Of a stretch of DNA of 64,000 nucleotides, positions 24,031-36,419 are shown piece after piece. The notes under the pieces were generated by a model. That model did not search any database. It had not been told where the DNA came from and saw only the letters and a program-made list of their open reading frames with translations. Both the position numbers and the translations under genes were made by a program. Position 1 is the stretch's first letter, and the number at the start of each line of letters is the position of its first letter. Source of the DNA: Sipunculus nudus (lineage: Eukaryota > Annelida > Sipuncula > Golfingiida > Sipunculidae); NCBI GenBank assembly GCA_026874595.1, contig CM049316.1, forward strand, positions 38,325,195-38,389,194. Direction: 5' to 3'.

Positions 24031-25100
24031 TGTGGAAGTTTTGTGGAATGTTAAAGAGAACAAGTAACAATCCTTTAATTTTTTTATGTATTCTAGATCA
24101 CCTTAATATGTTTGTTATTAGATTGCTTTATCATGGCAAGGTAGGGCCATACGTCTGTCTCCATTGTGGTCGATTCTGTGTTCATTAAAATTAAAAGGTT
24201 TCAATCGTCCATAAAGCTTTTGTTCTAATGCAGAAACTTCAATTGGAGACACACAAGTTGAAGGATGGCTTACATTGTCAATAATTAACAGTCCAAATAA
24301 GAAATAAGTCCGCAATGACTTAGATGTGTCACAAAAACTAAAAGTAATTAGGCTTGACTTGTGTAATGTTGTTGCATTCTCAATAAATAAAACAAAAACA
24401 TTAACGATCTATAAGAAGCTAACATCGATATAAATTTAAATAAAACTCTGCCATTCAAGCAGAAAAGCTTTGATAAATAGCACTGATATATATTCTCAAA
24501 ACATATATAACAATGATTATTTGTGGTAGGAAGGATTAATCAGACATTTAACAGCATGCAATTTGTTTTACTTTATCCTACATAGATTAAGTTATACCAA
24601 GGTAGTATCATTAACATGTTATCATGTTGGACTTTCTAACAGACTGCCTTTAAAGCTTCTTTGGTAAAAAAGAGATTTAATATGAGACGAGGACATTAAA
24701 ATGAAAATAACAAGATTAGGATGTTCTCACGTAATGATGATTAACAACAAGATTGTAATGAAGCTCAGCAAGAAAATATCATTACCACCAAAGGATAAGT
24801 TAATTACATTCAATTAGAGAGGGTAATAATGGTGCACACCGGTGCTGAATCTTAGCATTATTTGTAGGGTGAAGGGGAGTTTTTTGTCACAGTGATCAAT
24901 GATTTTTAGCTTACTCATGTACGCATTTTCTAATCCACAATATATCACAAAGTATTTCTGATCAACTAAAAGAGCTGCTTAACCGTTTGCAAAAAACGAA
25001 GATGACTAGAAGATGATCAATTTATTTGATTTATGTTCATTTTAACGTTTTTTATCAAATAGCCAAATAGTGTTTTATTTAATGAACTAGAAAAATGAAT
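24031..25100. other. AT-rich non-coding stretch, part of a weak duplication
   Basis: No gene. AATTACATTCAATTAGAGAGGGTAATA near 24803 recurs with few changes near 25827, with other weakly similar words on both sides, so the flanks of the next element may be an old direct duplication. Confidence 0.3.
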
Positions 25101-25440
25101 TCTCAGGAATCCTGGCCTCAGCCATGTGGGCGGTCCTTAAAATTAGGTGCGCCCGAAAATGTATTTCCATTGTCCTTTTCGGTCCATACTCCCAGGTTCC
25201 TTCGCGCATAAGTGACTGTATATTTCTGATTTTTCCTGGAAGTCCTTGCTGGACCCGGATCATGAGGCGGATAAACACCAAAATCTAATCGATTCTTCCT
25301 TGGCCCATTCCCGAAATGTCATGAACATTTCATGAGATTCCGTTCATGATTGCGTGAGTTATGTTGTGAAAATAATTACACAAACACTCAAACAAACACA
25401 CCGGAACGGAATTAACGCACACTCTTTTAGCGGAGGCAGT
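25101..25440 (-). mobile_element. Inverted-repeat element family A, copy 4
   Basis: One of the two longest copies. TCTCAGGAAT.C then GCCTCAGCC (25115-25123) forms one end and AGCGGAGGC (25430-25438) the other. Between them, on the minus strand, are all family landmarks, including CACTTATGCGCGAAGG, CCTCATGATCCGGGTCC, GATTTTGGTGTTTATCC and CATTTCGGGAATGGG. No coding capacity. Confidence 0.8.
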
Positions 25441-25888
25441 TGCAACCACATATCAATGTAAATGAGGTTTAATAAAGAAGGTTCACTTTTTCTCTCATTT
25501 TGTCATCTAAGCGACTTAGCGTTTCTCAGCATTTATCATGAATTGGTTTCCTTATTTTTTTTATAAAAAATTACATGAATCATTCTATAATGATAAATAA
25601 AACCTAAAGCGTAATTTGGTATGTTTTAAACAGTTAAACCAAGAGCTATGCATACTGACGGAAAATAGTGAACACATCGCATAACCAAGAAAGAATAACT
25701 TTAGTATTAGGCGAGGGCTTTAAAAAACAAAGCTCGAAAATTAGGTAGTTAAAACTTAATGATGATGAATTAGGGGATAATAATTAAGTTCCGTAAAAAC
25801 ATATAACTGGTAGAAAAGAATCAATTACTTTCAATTAGATAGGGTAATAACAGCTGAGGTGTTGGTGATTATTGCACAGTGATGTTGT

Positions 25889-25960
25889 CGAGTCCACACC
25901 ACCGTGTCCGAGTCTGAGTCCTTTGGAACTCGAGTCCAAGGATGAGTGCGAGTCCAACGC
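25889..25960. repeat. GAGTCC degenerate hexamer cluster, block 1
   Basis: CGAGTCC, GAGTC and related words (CTCGAGTCC, GCGAGTCC) recur at irregular short spacing. The block is followed by about 200 bases of unrelated AT-rich DNA and then a second block. Confidence 0.65.
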
Positions 25961-26194
25961 AAATGTCATTAAAAAGGATTTTAAAATGGAAATTTCAGTT
26001 CTTCATGTACATTTTCATGTTAGTTTACACATGCCTTTCCCATAATGATTAATAACACTTCCCTCCCGATGACGAGCTTAAAGTTAATAATGTATTGCGT
26101 TATTTTGTCAGTAGTTTGTACTTGCATGTGTCTTTACATTATTTTACAGAGTATTTTCTTCGACTGGACACGAGATTGACTTGGTCTGATATAT

Positions 26195-26320
26195 CGAGTC
26201 CTTTCCCTCGAGTCAGAGTACTAGCTCGAGTCTAGGACCCTCGAGTCCAAGTCCTTGTAAAAGTCCCTAAAAATATGGACTAGAGATAGGACGCAAGTCC
26301 AAGGACGGACTCAATTCCTT
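26195..26320. repeat. GAGTCC degenerate hexamer cluster, block 2
   Basis: More copies of TCGAGTC, CTCGAGTC, AAGTCC and AGTCC follow one another, with variant ACTCGAG-like palindromes. Together with block 1 this is an eroded short-period repeat interrupted by unrelated sequence. Confidence 0.65.
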
Positions 26321-26710
26321 CATCAATTTTATTTCTAAAATATCACCATACACAGTAGACTGTGAGTAACTTTAATATATGTTTATCAGAACCAGGGTAT
26401 CGACCCTAAATATTATATTTCAAGATGAATAAAAGAGTCATGCGAAAAGTAACCACGGTTAGTCAAATAGGATTAAGGCCGTGGCGAAGCCAAGCCGTGA
26501 GTATACGGCGAGTACGTTTCAGTAGGCACTTTTATTTTTCTGGTAAGTCTAATTTTAGTCTTGATACAAGCCATAAAGAGGATTACATTGCAATGGTCTC
26601 CTGGCATGTTACAATCTTATCGTGGTAAAAAGCCCATTATCTTAAGAATTGGCTACGAATGAAACTCAATCTCTATGGTAACGGGTCATTTCCTGTATCG
26701 GGTACAAATT

Positions 26711-26749
26711 GGCTGCCGTCCAGTAACCCATGGTTACTGGACGGCAGCC
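26711..26749. repeat. Perfect hairpin: 18-bp arms, 3-base loop
   Basis: GGCTGCCGTCCAGTAACC (26711-26728) is followed by CAT and its exact inverse complement (26732-26749). The arms are GC-rich in an AT-rich region. The loop is far too short and the stem too short for a typical microRNA precursor. It may be the joined ends of a deleted inverted-repeat element or a foldback remnant. Confidence 0.9.
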
Positions 26750-27548
26750 ATGCTTGTATTCATGCCGTCAGAAATAAAATAAAAAAAAAAAACAAGTAGA
26801 GAAATTAAAGAATAAGCTGAATTAAAATAGATATTTTTCTCGCTGATGTTTTTTTATTCTAAAAAAAAGCTAACGATTGGTCTAGCTAATGTCAAGTGAC
26901 AGCAAACTTTTAGGCCTTGAGGCGGCGTCAAAACGACGAAAATATTTGAATCCTCATTTAGCCTTAAAGTGCATTCCTCGTTGAAGGATACTGTTCATTC
27001 ATATTTGATGAACTTTAGCAACACTCATACACAATTGTGTTAATTAATCTTTTATTTTTACGGAGATCTTATATTTCTTTTTGTATATGGGCGGGTGGGA
27101 ATCGGCGTCCGAACCAAATTGCGACTATGGTGAATCAACGATGGAGCGTTAAGATCTGATTTGTCATTTATCATTTAAACATATGGACGTGTAAACGTGA
27201 CAATCATGACTGCTAAACTGCTGAATAAATAAACATATTCTATTTTCCTTCAGCCATATCATAAAAACTGGTGTAGCAGCTGATCGCAAATGAGTGTCCC
27301 GGTCTAACCTGTGAGTGGCCTTGCGGACTAGAATGTGGCTTCGTGACAATCTTCAGCACTCAGCTGTCGTTATACCAGCTGTTGTGTAATTGTCTTACAT
27401 TTATATTATAAAATTTTTATATAAAATCAGAATATAACACCTATTGTTTACAGTTGTGTTAATACTGAGATTGTCATATTATATAATCGTCATAAAAAAT
27501 GCATGGGGGGGGGGATAGTATCTCTTTTTTTTTAATAATTTGTTTGGT
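26750..27548. other. Non-coding stretch, nothing recognised
   Basis: AT-rich DNA with an A-run near 26780 and a G-run at about 27506. No gene. Confidence 0.3.
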
Positions 27549-27945
27549 GGACGTTACCGCCTCCATTTTTTTAATGCTTCCTTAACTGCATATATGTACA
27601 TCTGCAAAATTCCATTCCGGTTTCGGACTAGGTGACAGGGCAGTATCACACGCTTCCTCTCATTTTATATCCTGGCGTCAACCAAGCCCGGTGACTATTG
27701 CACCTGCTGGTCCTGGGTGCGTAATCGTTCCCCTTGCTGGGTCATACCACCGAGGAACCCTCGAAAGTCGCACTCGTTTATGAGTGAAACACAGCCGTTG
27801 GGCACGGCCTTCCCATTAGGCCTGAAGAGCGCTCACCCTGGGTGGGGGCCGACCGTGAAAAATCTCACCGCCTCGGCTAAGATTCGAGCTCACGATCTCC
27901 CAGCTTTGAGTCCTGCGCTCTACCCCTGAGCCACAGAAGCCGGTT
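27549..27945 (-). mobile_element. tRNA-derived SINE, copy 1
   Basis: On the minus strand it starts GGCTTCTGTGGCTCAGGGG, whose TGGCTCAGGGG is a good pol III A box, followed about 40 bases on by GTGAGCTCGAATC, a near-consensus B box. The body contains GGTGAGATTTTTCACGGTC, a GAGGGTTCC word and CACCGGGCTTGGTTGACGCC, and the end reads CCCTGTCACCTAG then AAAAAAATGGAGGCGGTAAC. The plus copy at 31163 matches this order, including the tail. It would be transcribed by pol III and moved by LINE enzymes in trans; which LINE is unknown, since its tail does not match the CR1-like element here. Confidence 0.8.
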
Positions 27946-30508
27946 TAGTATTTCTTTTTTAAAAGAAAACCTCCCCGAGTGAAAAAGAACCTAGGAAGCC
28001 ACCATGTGTTTTATCGGTCTCATCTTGAAAAAAAGACCTAGAACGTCTTGTTTTTATCCCCCCCCCCCCCCAATCTGATAAAATCAATATGACCCTGTAA
28101 CCTAAAACAGCATTTCACATTCATTAACATTTGACATAGGTGCCAGGGGTATTTAGAAAAAAAGGGAGACGGGGTAAGCCCGGCATTACTTGGAAGGCAG
28201 ATTTCTAGTTTTAATTTATCGCTGTTAACTTAATACAAATTCATGAATTATGAAAAAGACGAGGGGTCATCCCGTAGAATTTGTTGTGAAATCGTTTCCA
28301 ATGGGAATGTTTTTCATCCCTTCAAACCATATTTATGATCATTTTGCAGGAGTCATGTCCAGATTTGAATATAATTTAATCCTTAAATACCTCCCTACAG
28401 TACATTTGTGTGGACTGGGAAAACGCTTACTCTTGGCCTTTTTCAATTCATTCCACATATTGAGTATAGCACCAATCTTTTATTTTTGTCTTCAGTATAT
28501 ATCTGGAATTATCTAAGTGTTATTTCGTTCATTTTCATAATTTATCTCTGTAAAGCTAACATGAAAGGAACTGGCAGTTTCTTTTCGTTAACGATATTCT
28601 TTCTTTATTATGAGTAAACATGAAATGCCAGCTCTTTATTTCAATTATCATCTTTATTGGAGACAGTTTTATAAATTAATTCTAAGATTTAATTAAATCT
28701 GTTAAATTAAGTTTGTTGAAGGCATTGTTTTCATTACTATCTGTTTACCTTTTTAGAGGGGTCACAAAAGACTTAATGAATGACGTTTTATGAAACTCTG
28801 GATAATGCTTATTCTTAGAATGATTAAAACCCAATTAAATCCGAATTATTTTTTCACTTACCGCTTTCCGATTATGGAAAGGCCCTCCGTCTAAATGAAG
28901 ATCTAGAGTGTATCTATAAGATATTTATAATTAACAGACGTTTAAAGTCTACCTTATAAGAGCCAGATCTCCGGCTTTAATGATTATCTATAAAAGAGAA
29001 TAACATGTCCGATTTTTTTTCTCTAGTTTCAATATGATCGCGTCTGGAACTTCTCCTCAGTTTTAATCTAAATGCGCCACTTGCATTCTTTGCCCGCAAA
29101 GCGTGTTCGCTGAATGTTCCTTAAAGCCTCAAAATGAAATTATGTGGGCTTAGATTTTAAATGTATTATGAATTAAAGTACTTCTGATAGATTAAAGAAC
29201 ATTTTTCCCGCAAGACCCGGAAAAATAGGTTGTTTCTCTTGAAGTTCTGAATCAAAGCAAATACGTAATGGCCAAACTCAACAAGTATTCTGTAGAGAGT
29301 GCAGGTCACACTTTAAATCTGGTGATGGCGTATTCCTAACAAAGGAAACAAAATTTCAAAATGCTGCCTGAGGATTACCCATTAATTAGCCCCCAATTAC
29401 GACTAACAAATGTTCAACGTGCCTTGGAATACCAATTGCATGTTGTTTCCGCCTTTAAGCACACGTTGAGTGACGTTAGCTGTCCGTTAAATTCTGGCAG
29501 GTTTTGTTTTGTAATTACTCCGAGTGGGACGTGGAGGTATTAAGGGCATATCAGGCGTGCGTGTTAATAGCATTGTGAGTCCCTTTAGTTCGTCTTAGGC
29601 GTTAAGACCTAATGAAACGCATATTTCACGATACGAATTAGCGGACCGGATTAAACGTAAGTTATTATGATCCATTCTACCAAAATTGTCTGTTTCAACT
29701 AATCCAAATGATATGTCTTATCCCGATTTATATATTTTTATGTTTTTAATGTACTTTGACAATAATAAATATAACATTATGTAATATGTACATCAAATTC
29801 TAAACTGAGGCCTACATCTGGTAGTTCTCGTTCTATGTTGTTGACGTCAGTGTATAATTAAAATGTAAGTATCGCAACTTCAGTCAGACAAGGACAACTG
29901 CTAAAGCGAGGATACCCCAGATTCTCACCTTTGACAACATTCAAGACGTTATGCTGCGGTCTTCTTTTTCATGACTAAGTTAATAATTGAATATAAATAT
30001 GACTTTGTAGTATGACAGTATACCCATTGGGACTAGGTATCGCCTACCACTTTCGTATTGCAATATTTCATTGCATCAATGCACAGCCAATAAGGGTTTT
30101 CTTGGCCGTTCTAGATAAGTAATATTGTTTTCTTGACACTTTATATCTTACAGTTCTCACTGCAGGAGAGGGTATTAATTAATAATTAATAGTTTTCGTA
30201 ACCGTGTTTGGCACTTCTTTTTTTTTTCTGGGTGGAAATACATTAAGTTCCATTAGTCATCGAGCAAACCTGCAAACTTCCAGGGAGGAACCTTTGATCA
30301 TATAGTCTATTAAGCCTAACTGAATAAAATCAAACAAAGCGACCTGAGGCGTGCCTATAGACACGGTTGTTACTTTAATTTCCAGGCTTTCATTAATCCT
30401 TATCTACTTAAAAGTCTAAATTAGTAGAAGAAACATTATTTTTACTACAATAAATCAGGTTCAGTCACGATTGACAAAATATTAAAAAAATTTAAAACGA
30501 TATCACTG

Positions 30509-30510
<2 letters not shown>
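27946..30510. other. Long AT-rich non-coding stretch
   Basis: No gene is supported. There is a run of 13 C at about 28060. Frames at 28250-28617 are hydrophobic but unrecognised. Frame 29361-29543 has no motif or start context. Confidence 0.35.
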
Positions 30511-30566
<56 letters not shown>

Positions 30567-30570
30567 ATAT
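30511..30570. repeat. (AT)n microsatellite
   Basis: About 28 AT dinucleotides with one TTT interruption. Confidence 0.95.
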
Positions 30571-31162
30571 CGATACAATCGCCATCCCCCTAATAACTAA
30601 ATATACCACATGTGGTTAATACCAAAGCAAACGACTGGTGTTTACCCTCCGTTCTACATGATTTCTTTTTCTTTAAGCTAAGCATATTTTTCATATACTA
30701 AAGACACCAAGCCGATATTTCTGAAACCAATATTCGGAGCATTGACATAAAATATTAACCTCCGGAATATAAGTATGGCCATGATTTACGTGTCCTTTTT
30801 CCCCCAAGTCAAAATTACGAATACATGTATATTAAACAGTGTTAAAGTTATTTGAAATTTGACATAGTTTTCCATTTTTTTAATGATAAATAATTGCCAA
30901 GAGAGTACGTACTCGGTTACGCTGTGAACATAGCGTGTGACCTTCAAGGTCTTTCCACTCACATGCTGAGAGAAATTGAAGGATTTTACAGATTTTGCAA
31001 CCAGCCTATCACGCTCCATAAAACAGAATCTGATTGGCTCAGCGTGTAAACACAAATAGCTGCGCTCATGCGGAACTCATTGTGCGGCACTTCAAGAGAG
31101 GAAATTTGCCAAGTGCTGGATAATTAGCTGACATCAGGCCACATCAGCAAGTTAGTTTTTAG

Positions 31163-31432
31163 CTTTTTTTGGCTCAGGGGTAGAACACAGGACTCAAAGC
31201 CGGGGGGTCGTGAGTTCATATCTCAACGAGTGCGTCTCTGGGGGGTTCCTCTGTGTTTTGACCTAGCAATGGGGGTGATTACACACCCAGGGCCCACAGG
31301 TGCGGTAGACACCGGGCCTGGGTTACACCAGGATACAAAAATAATATGATAGTAAACGAGTGCTACCGCCCTGTCACAACCGAAATGGAACTCTGCAGAA
31401 TTAGATAGGAGAGCATAAAAATGGCGGTTCCT
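31163..31432 (+). mobile_element. tRNA-derived SINE, copy 2
   Basis: TGGCTCAGGGGTAGAACACAG carries the A box; GTGAGTTCATATC is a weakened B box. It continues with GGGTTCCTCTGTGTTTTGACC, CACCGGGCCTGGGTTACACC, CCGCCCTGTCACAACCG and ends AAAAATGGCGGTTCC, parallel to the minus copies at 27549 and 62808. It lacks part of the middle of copy 1. Confidence 0.8.
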
Positions 31433-33854
31433 GCACTGAAAAATATCTTAAAAAAGTTAGTTTTGAGACTGTCTTGAAAGGTGATGTTTCCTGTGTTTTG
31501 CATCCTGTGTATTTATTTCAACAGGGGTGGGTAAATATGACGCAGAAAGGAAATCCACAGAGACAGCACTGCCTGGTGGGCAACCCTGACGGACAAGCGC
31601 GGTTTGGTGCAGCGGTTTCATTGGAGCGATTAGATGAACATAGCGTACCAACCACTGCTTTATGAAACGTAATACTTAGTATGAAGGCATTTTAATTTAG
31701 GCTGATGCTCAATGCAGAGGTGTATGGATAAATATTTCAAGATACAAAAGGACTTATTGCGAGACGGAGATCCAGGGTTAGACGAATCGGGCATTGATTT
31801 TCCCTGTCTTTAACTAATAAGCAACAGGCCGTGTAGAATTTAAAGGTCAGAACATCAAACGAAGAGCAAAAGAGATTTGGTAAAGTACATTAGCTTTTCG
31901 TCTTTTAATCGATTTCCGCTTCCTCATTCTGTCGGCGATATACCCTCAACGCGGTTAGGCTCGCGGCATTTCCGCTTTATTCTGAATAATTCATATAGAT
32001 CACTCCACGTGGACTCCAGACTTGAAGATCAAGCATGCAGTTTAACAATGATCCCCCCTTCTGATCCTCGGTTGGCATTATGTAATCATAATCGCATGAG
32101 AGCCAGCGCCCTCCCTTGAGACTAGCTGACTTTATCTTCTGTATAGTGTGGACAGAAATGTGTCAGCCTGCTGTATTGTTTTTAGAATTCACACTTCCTA
32201 TGGAATATAGAGGGCATGGTATAATAATATGGGTATTATGGGCATTAATATGGACGTGGTAAGTACTGATGGCAAATGCTGCCATGGAAGTCACTACACA
32301 CTAAGGACTTTAAGAATAGTAAAAAATCAGAGAAGAATTTACTATTACCATGAACACCTGTTCAAATATCGTGTACTCACATTGGTATACCGTCCCACAT
32401 AGTGGAAACGTACTGATATTTTAGAAGAAAATTACCTACACGTATAGATGGATAGAACGTATGGATAAAAATTATACTTAACCGGTGTTGAGCTACCGAT
32501 AGAAGATATATTCGTTTGCGATCAACAGACAGATTGACAAAATCCAAGCTCTTGCATGATAATTTATTTTACTAGATTTATCCCCCCCCCCAAAAAAAAA
32601 AGAAAAAAAACTCATTCTATTCTACTGTGGCCTATGCAGCGGTCGATCGAATCTGTCAATGCGGGGTTCTTCACATGTGGCGTTGGCCATGATGGCGATT
32701 GAGCTCTTATAATCTTGTTCCTGTTAAGCAGCCCTGTGTTCTAAAATCTTCCTCTTCCGACAGTCTTTCGAGAAGACTGCGATTTGCGCTTATATTACGC
32801 CATTCAGTCTGTAGGCCAAAACAGGTATAATCTCCTGTCTGTCGTATAAGGCCTTCCGATACACGTGTCCCCTTTTTTTTATCTTGAGTATACCAGTGGG
32901 GGTACGGGGTATTTAAACAAGGTTTAATTGTGATTTCATAGGCCTTCGGTACGAGTCAGGAAAACGGGGAAAAAAAACAAAAAAAAAAAGAAACTGCAAA
33001 CGCCAAAATAATAAAAAATAAAAAATCATTGAACATGAACCATGTAATCAACAATGCTATATCTACACACACATACACGAGAAGTATAGAGACTTACTTT
33101 AGTCCCTGCATGCTCTGCGTTCGCATAATAAAAGAAAATGTATGAACTGAGGTATTGGTGTAAATTATATTGTTTAGCATCTTAACATTGCCTAATACAA
33201 TGCACATAAATTCATCATATTGAAGATGCCTTTGGACAAAAAATATAAAAAATACATATAACTGAAACAAAAGGTGGTAGAGGGAGTCTCTTCTGAAAGA
33301 GTATACCATTTTCGAAAAAAGAAACAAAAATGGTATGACTTTGCGCATTGATTAATGAAAGAAAGATTTAGGAAATATCACGTGCCTTCGCGATAGTTGT
33401 CGCCAACTCTTATAGATATCTAGCTATATATAAATGTTGTGTTGAGCTTGAGTGAAAATCCCTTCAAAGTAGGAATTTTATCGGAGATGTCTTCAGGTTA
33501 CGGCCATCGTTCTGTTTTGAATGTATAGGAATGGTAGTCTCCATTCATTCTATCATTAAGCAGCTTGAACCTTCATTGTTGCTGGTATAACGTTTGATGG
33601 GCAAAAAAAAAAATGAAAAAAACGCCTATATAACAAATAAAAAATCAATAAATGAAAAAGCTCGCATTGGTCGTTCCAGGCCAAATCCTGAGGTAATCCC
33701 CGTTGTTTATCTGACAGAAGGCCACACCTTGGTCAGCAGCGGATCTAGGATTTAGGAAAAGCAAGGGGTCCAACCAAGGAGGACTAAAGAAACCTGTGAT
33801 TTTAAATGTTTCTTTGGTACTGTCAAAAATAAGTAATTACTTCACTTACTATGT
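31433..33854. other. Non-coding stretch, nothing recognised
   Basis: Moderately GC-rich at 31450-32120, with small frames (31474-31665, 31877-32119) that show no domain. C-rich and A-rich homopolymer runs lie at about 32582-32612 and 32965-32990. No splice-compatible set of frames was found. Confidence 0.3.
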
Positions 33855-33972
33855 AATATTGCCATAATTCGTATTTGAACTAAACTGATCTGCATAAACA
33901 TTTTTTGTGACATTATATCCAACATGATAATAATAATAACAATAATAATAATAATAACTTATTTACAGTACA
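33855..33972 (+). repeat. Donor copy (B) of a duplicated segment
   Basis: ATTGCCATAATTCGTATTTG through an (AATAAT)n run to ACTTATTTACAGTAC. A shorter, 11-base-deleted version appears at about 34605-34702. Confidence 0.8.
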
Positions 33973-34493
33973 GAAAACATTTATTTCCTATAAATTTGTT
34001 ACATCGAAAATATCGCAATACCTATAGCTATACGGTACCACATATATCGCAATGTATCGAATACGATATTTGTAGGCGATACCCAGCACTAGTATTAACA
34101 TATCATACACGTCCTACGTACCGATAACGATCGTATAACGATATTAATATAAATACATGCAGTAACGTAGAAACATAACCTTTTCGAACGTTTAATTAGT
34201 GTAAAGTGATTGAAATAATAACAAAGTTCTTTCCATGGCATAAGTGATCTTTTTTATCTTCAATCTTAGGTCCACCTAGGGTAATCAAAGTTGGGACAAT
34301 TTTTTACAAACATATATATATATATTATTTTCAGTGTGACAGGTTTAAATATAATATTTAACAGCAAACTCAGAAATGGACCCAAAGTGTTTAATTTTAA
34401 TTATTGATATTAAAATTAACATATTTCGTTTTCAATATATCATTAATCATCTCTGATTGAGAAGGGGGAATGATTACATTGGCCACCTTCCAC

Positions 34494-34526
34494 CCCCCCC
34501 CCCCCTCTTTCTCTCTCTCTCTCTCA
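34494..34526. repeat. C-run followed by (CT)n
   Basis: A run of about 12 C merges into TCTTT and then (CT)n. Confidence 0.8.
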
Positions 34527-34555
34527 GAAGAATCATATTGGGAATGTTAATGTCT

Positions 34556-34752
34556 ACAACCTGCCTAAATCGTGTGAAGTTTTCCGAAACAGAACGCATT
34601 AAATATTATTGCCATAATTCGTATTTGAACTAAACTGATCTTTTTGTGACATTATATTCAACATGATAATAATAATAATAATAATAACTTATTAACAGTA
34701 CAACCTGCCTAAATCGTGTGAAGTTTTCCGAAACAGAACGCATTAAATATTA
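34556..34752 (+). repeat. A-B'-A' duplication with templated insert
   Basis: Segment A (34556-34609, starting ACAACCTGCCTAAATCG) recurs as A' at 34700-34752 with no visible change. The piece between them, about 34605-34702, is a copy of 33855-33972 from some 750 bases upstream, lacking the word GCATAAACATT. A short shared ATTATTGCC or AACAGTACA lies at each junction. Confidence 0.8.
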
Positions 34753-35730
34753 TAAACATAATATACGTGTATTTTTACGACGGTGTATCAACATATAAAA
34801 TATGTAATTTTCCTGTTTTACCTCCTAATATTTATAAACTTTGTTTCGAATTATTTGTAGCCTTCTTGTAATTATGTGGTTAACATCTACATGGTCAACA
34901 CATCAAAATATCGTTTTTTTCTACTTTGTGATACACGATTCCATGTGCATTATTAACACGTGTTATGCTTAGAAATATCTCTGGGATAACCTACCATGTT
35001 ATAATCGCCAGCCCTTGTTACAACAAACCTCTCTTTTTTTTATTTACTCGCTAGCCGGCCAGCTGTATCTGGTTCCTACAAAGAGAAAGAATGGATGGTG
35101 ACTTTAGTGTATTATACACTTTGTAAAATTAATTAAAGAGCGTCTTCAACAAATGTATAATAAAGCGTGACCACGCCTAGAGAGACTTTTGTTGAACACC
35201 TCATTTAACCAGTTTTCAAAACAGCGCTCCATGCAGTCCCATTTACTGGTTATGCTGAAAATTGGTTTGGCGATGCGTTTTCACACCCTTTGTATGATAA
35301 ATGATCTATAGGACAATTTAAAAAACGACTAAGGATAGAGTAATACTGTAAATACTATACAATATACTGTGAGTGTTTTCCATGAACAATTGCCTGGTTT
35401 ATTTAGTTTCAGTCACTAAAGCCGCATAATAATTTTGTTTGGTAAATGTTGTTAAAAAGCGGTCAATTTCACAGTGCTAGAATTGTTTCAAATTCTTCAT
35501 GACTAGTATGAACTGGTATAGGCTGCAACGATTCGTGCACGCACAGCATGTTTATCATCGGCCTTGATCCACGTTTGGATCAAGTGAACTTACCGGTAAC
35601 TTCATAAAGTCACTGGACAGTTAATCTCTAGCCATAAGTTCAACATTCTTCACATGAAAATATATATAAACATAGGTCTTACCTCATAATTATTCCCTCT
35701 TCCAATAGACCAAAACATCCGACCGTGAAC
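34753..35730. other. Non-coding stretch, nothing recognised
   Basis: AT-rich DNA with no gene, splice-compatible frame or recognisable repeat. Confidence 0.3.
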
Positions 35731-35733
35731 AGT

Positions 35734-35767
35734 TGACCTCATGAGTTCAAATGGCTTGCGCATGCGC
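35734..35767 (+). promoter_or_regulatory. NRF1 palindrome with nearby nuclear-receptor half-sites
   Basis: TGCGCATGCGC at 35757-35767 is the NRF1 palindrome. Before it, TGACCT (35734-35739) and AGTTCA (35744-35749) form a diverging pair of nuclear-receptor half-sites separated by 4 bases. The stretch TCAAAT..CTTGCGCATGCGCG is shared with the cluster at 15551-15573, apart from a 2-base difference. No gene start is evident nearby. Confidence 0.35.
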
Positions 35768-35834
35768 GTCCTAATCATCGGAATATCCAGTCAACACACA
35801 GGTTCCATTTTGAACCTTGTATCAAGTTATCGTC

Positions 35835-35967
35835 AGGGCACGAACCTCCAAGTGCCAGATGGAACCTCTTTACGGAGAAAAGAGTTCTAGATGGAACAAA
35901 GGTTCTACCCAGAACCATATGGGTTCTTAAAAGAACCATCAAGAACCTTTTTTTCTTATAGTGCCCT
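35835..35967. mobile_element. 133-bp palindromic element with GGTTCT/AGAACC words
   Basis: AGGGCAC (35835-35841) and GTGCCCT (35961-35967) are perfect inverted ends. The interior repeats GAACC, AGAACC and GGTTCT in both orientations, including CAGAACCATATGGGTTCT. Short elements of this hairpin type are widespread in animal genomes. No coding capacity. Confidence 0.7.
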
Positions 35968-36419
35968 TTCAAAAAAGTGTGGGGGGGGTATATACCCCCA
36001 TTCCACCTGTATTAACCCCTTTGCTTTCATCAGCGTTAGCTTATGGGCAAACTCTGGAGATCAACTTCCCCACAAAAAAAGTGTATGTAACCTCCCTAGT
36101 GTACAATCTTTCATATTATAACTCAGCATATTTATGAGTGCCACGGGATTTGATTATTATATTGCAGTAATTGTCACTATTTAATGAGCAGGAATGAAGT
36201 CAGGATTTCTTATCTTCTGATATAAGAAAGTCTCCCGAGATATCTCATATCTGTCCAATATAAATGACTACTGAGTCGGGTGTTCACAGCTGCAACAAAG
36301 GTAGCCATTTTAAAGGAAATTAAGGATGATGGTCTGTCATTAGTCTTTCTTTATTCTATATTTCATTACAATGGGTCTACTTATATAGAAGCGTTGCCAA
36401 TAGGAGCAATGGGTGTAGA

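Noticed and set aside
27717-27929. 70-codon plus-strand frame
   Set aside because: It is the antisense of a SINE copy.
31163-31235. Functional tRNA gene
   Set aside because: A and B boxes are present but the cloverleaf does not hold and a SINE body follows; it is a tRNA-derived repeat head.
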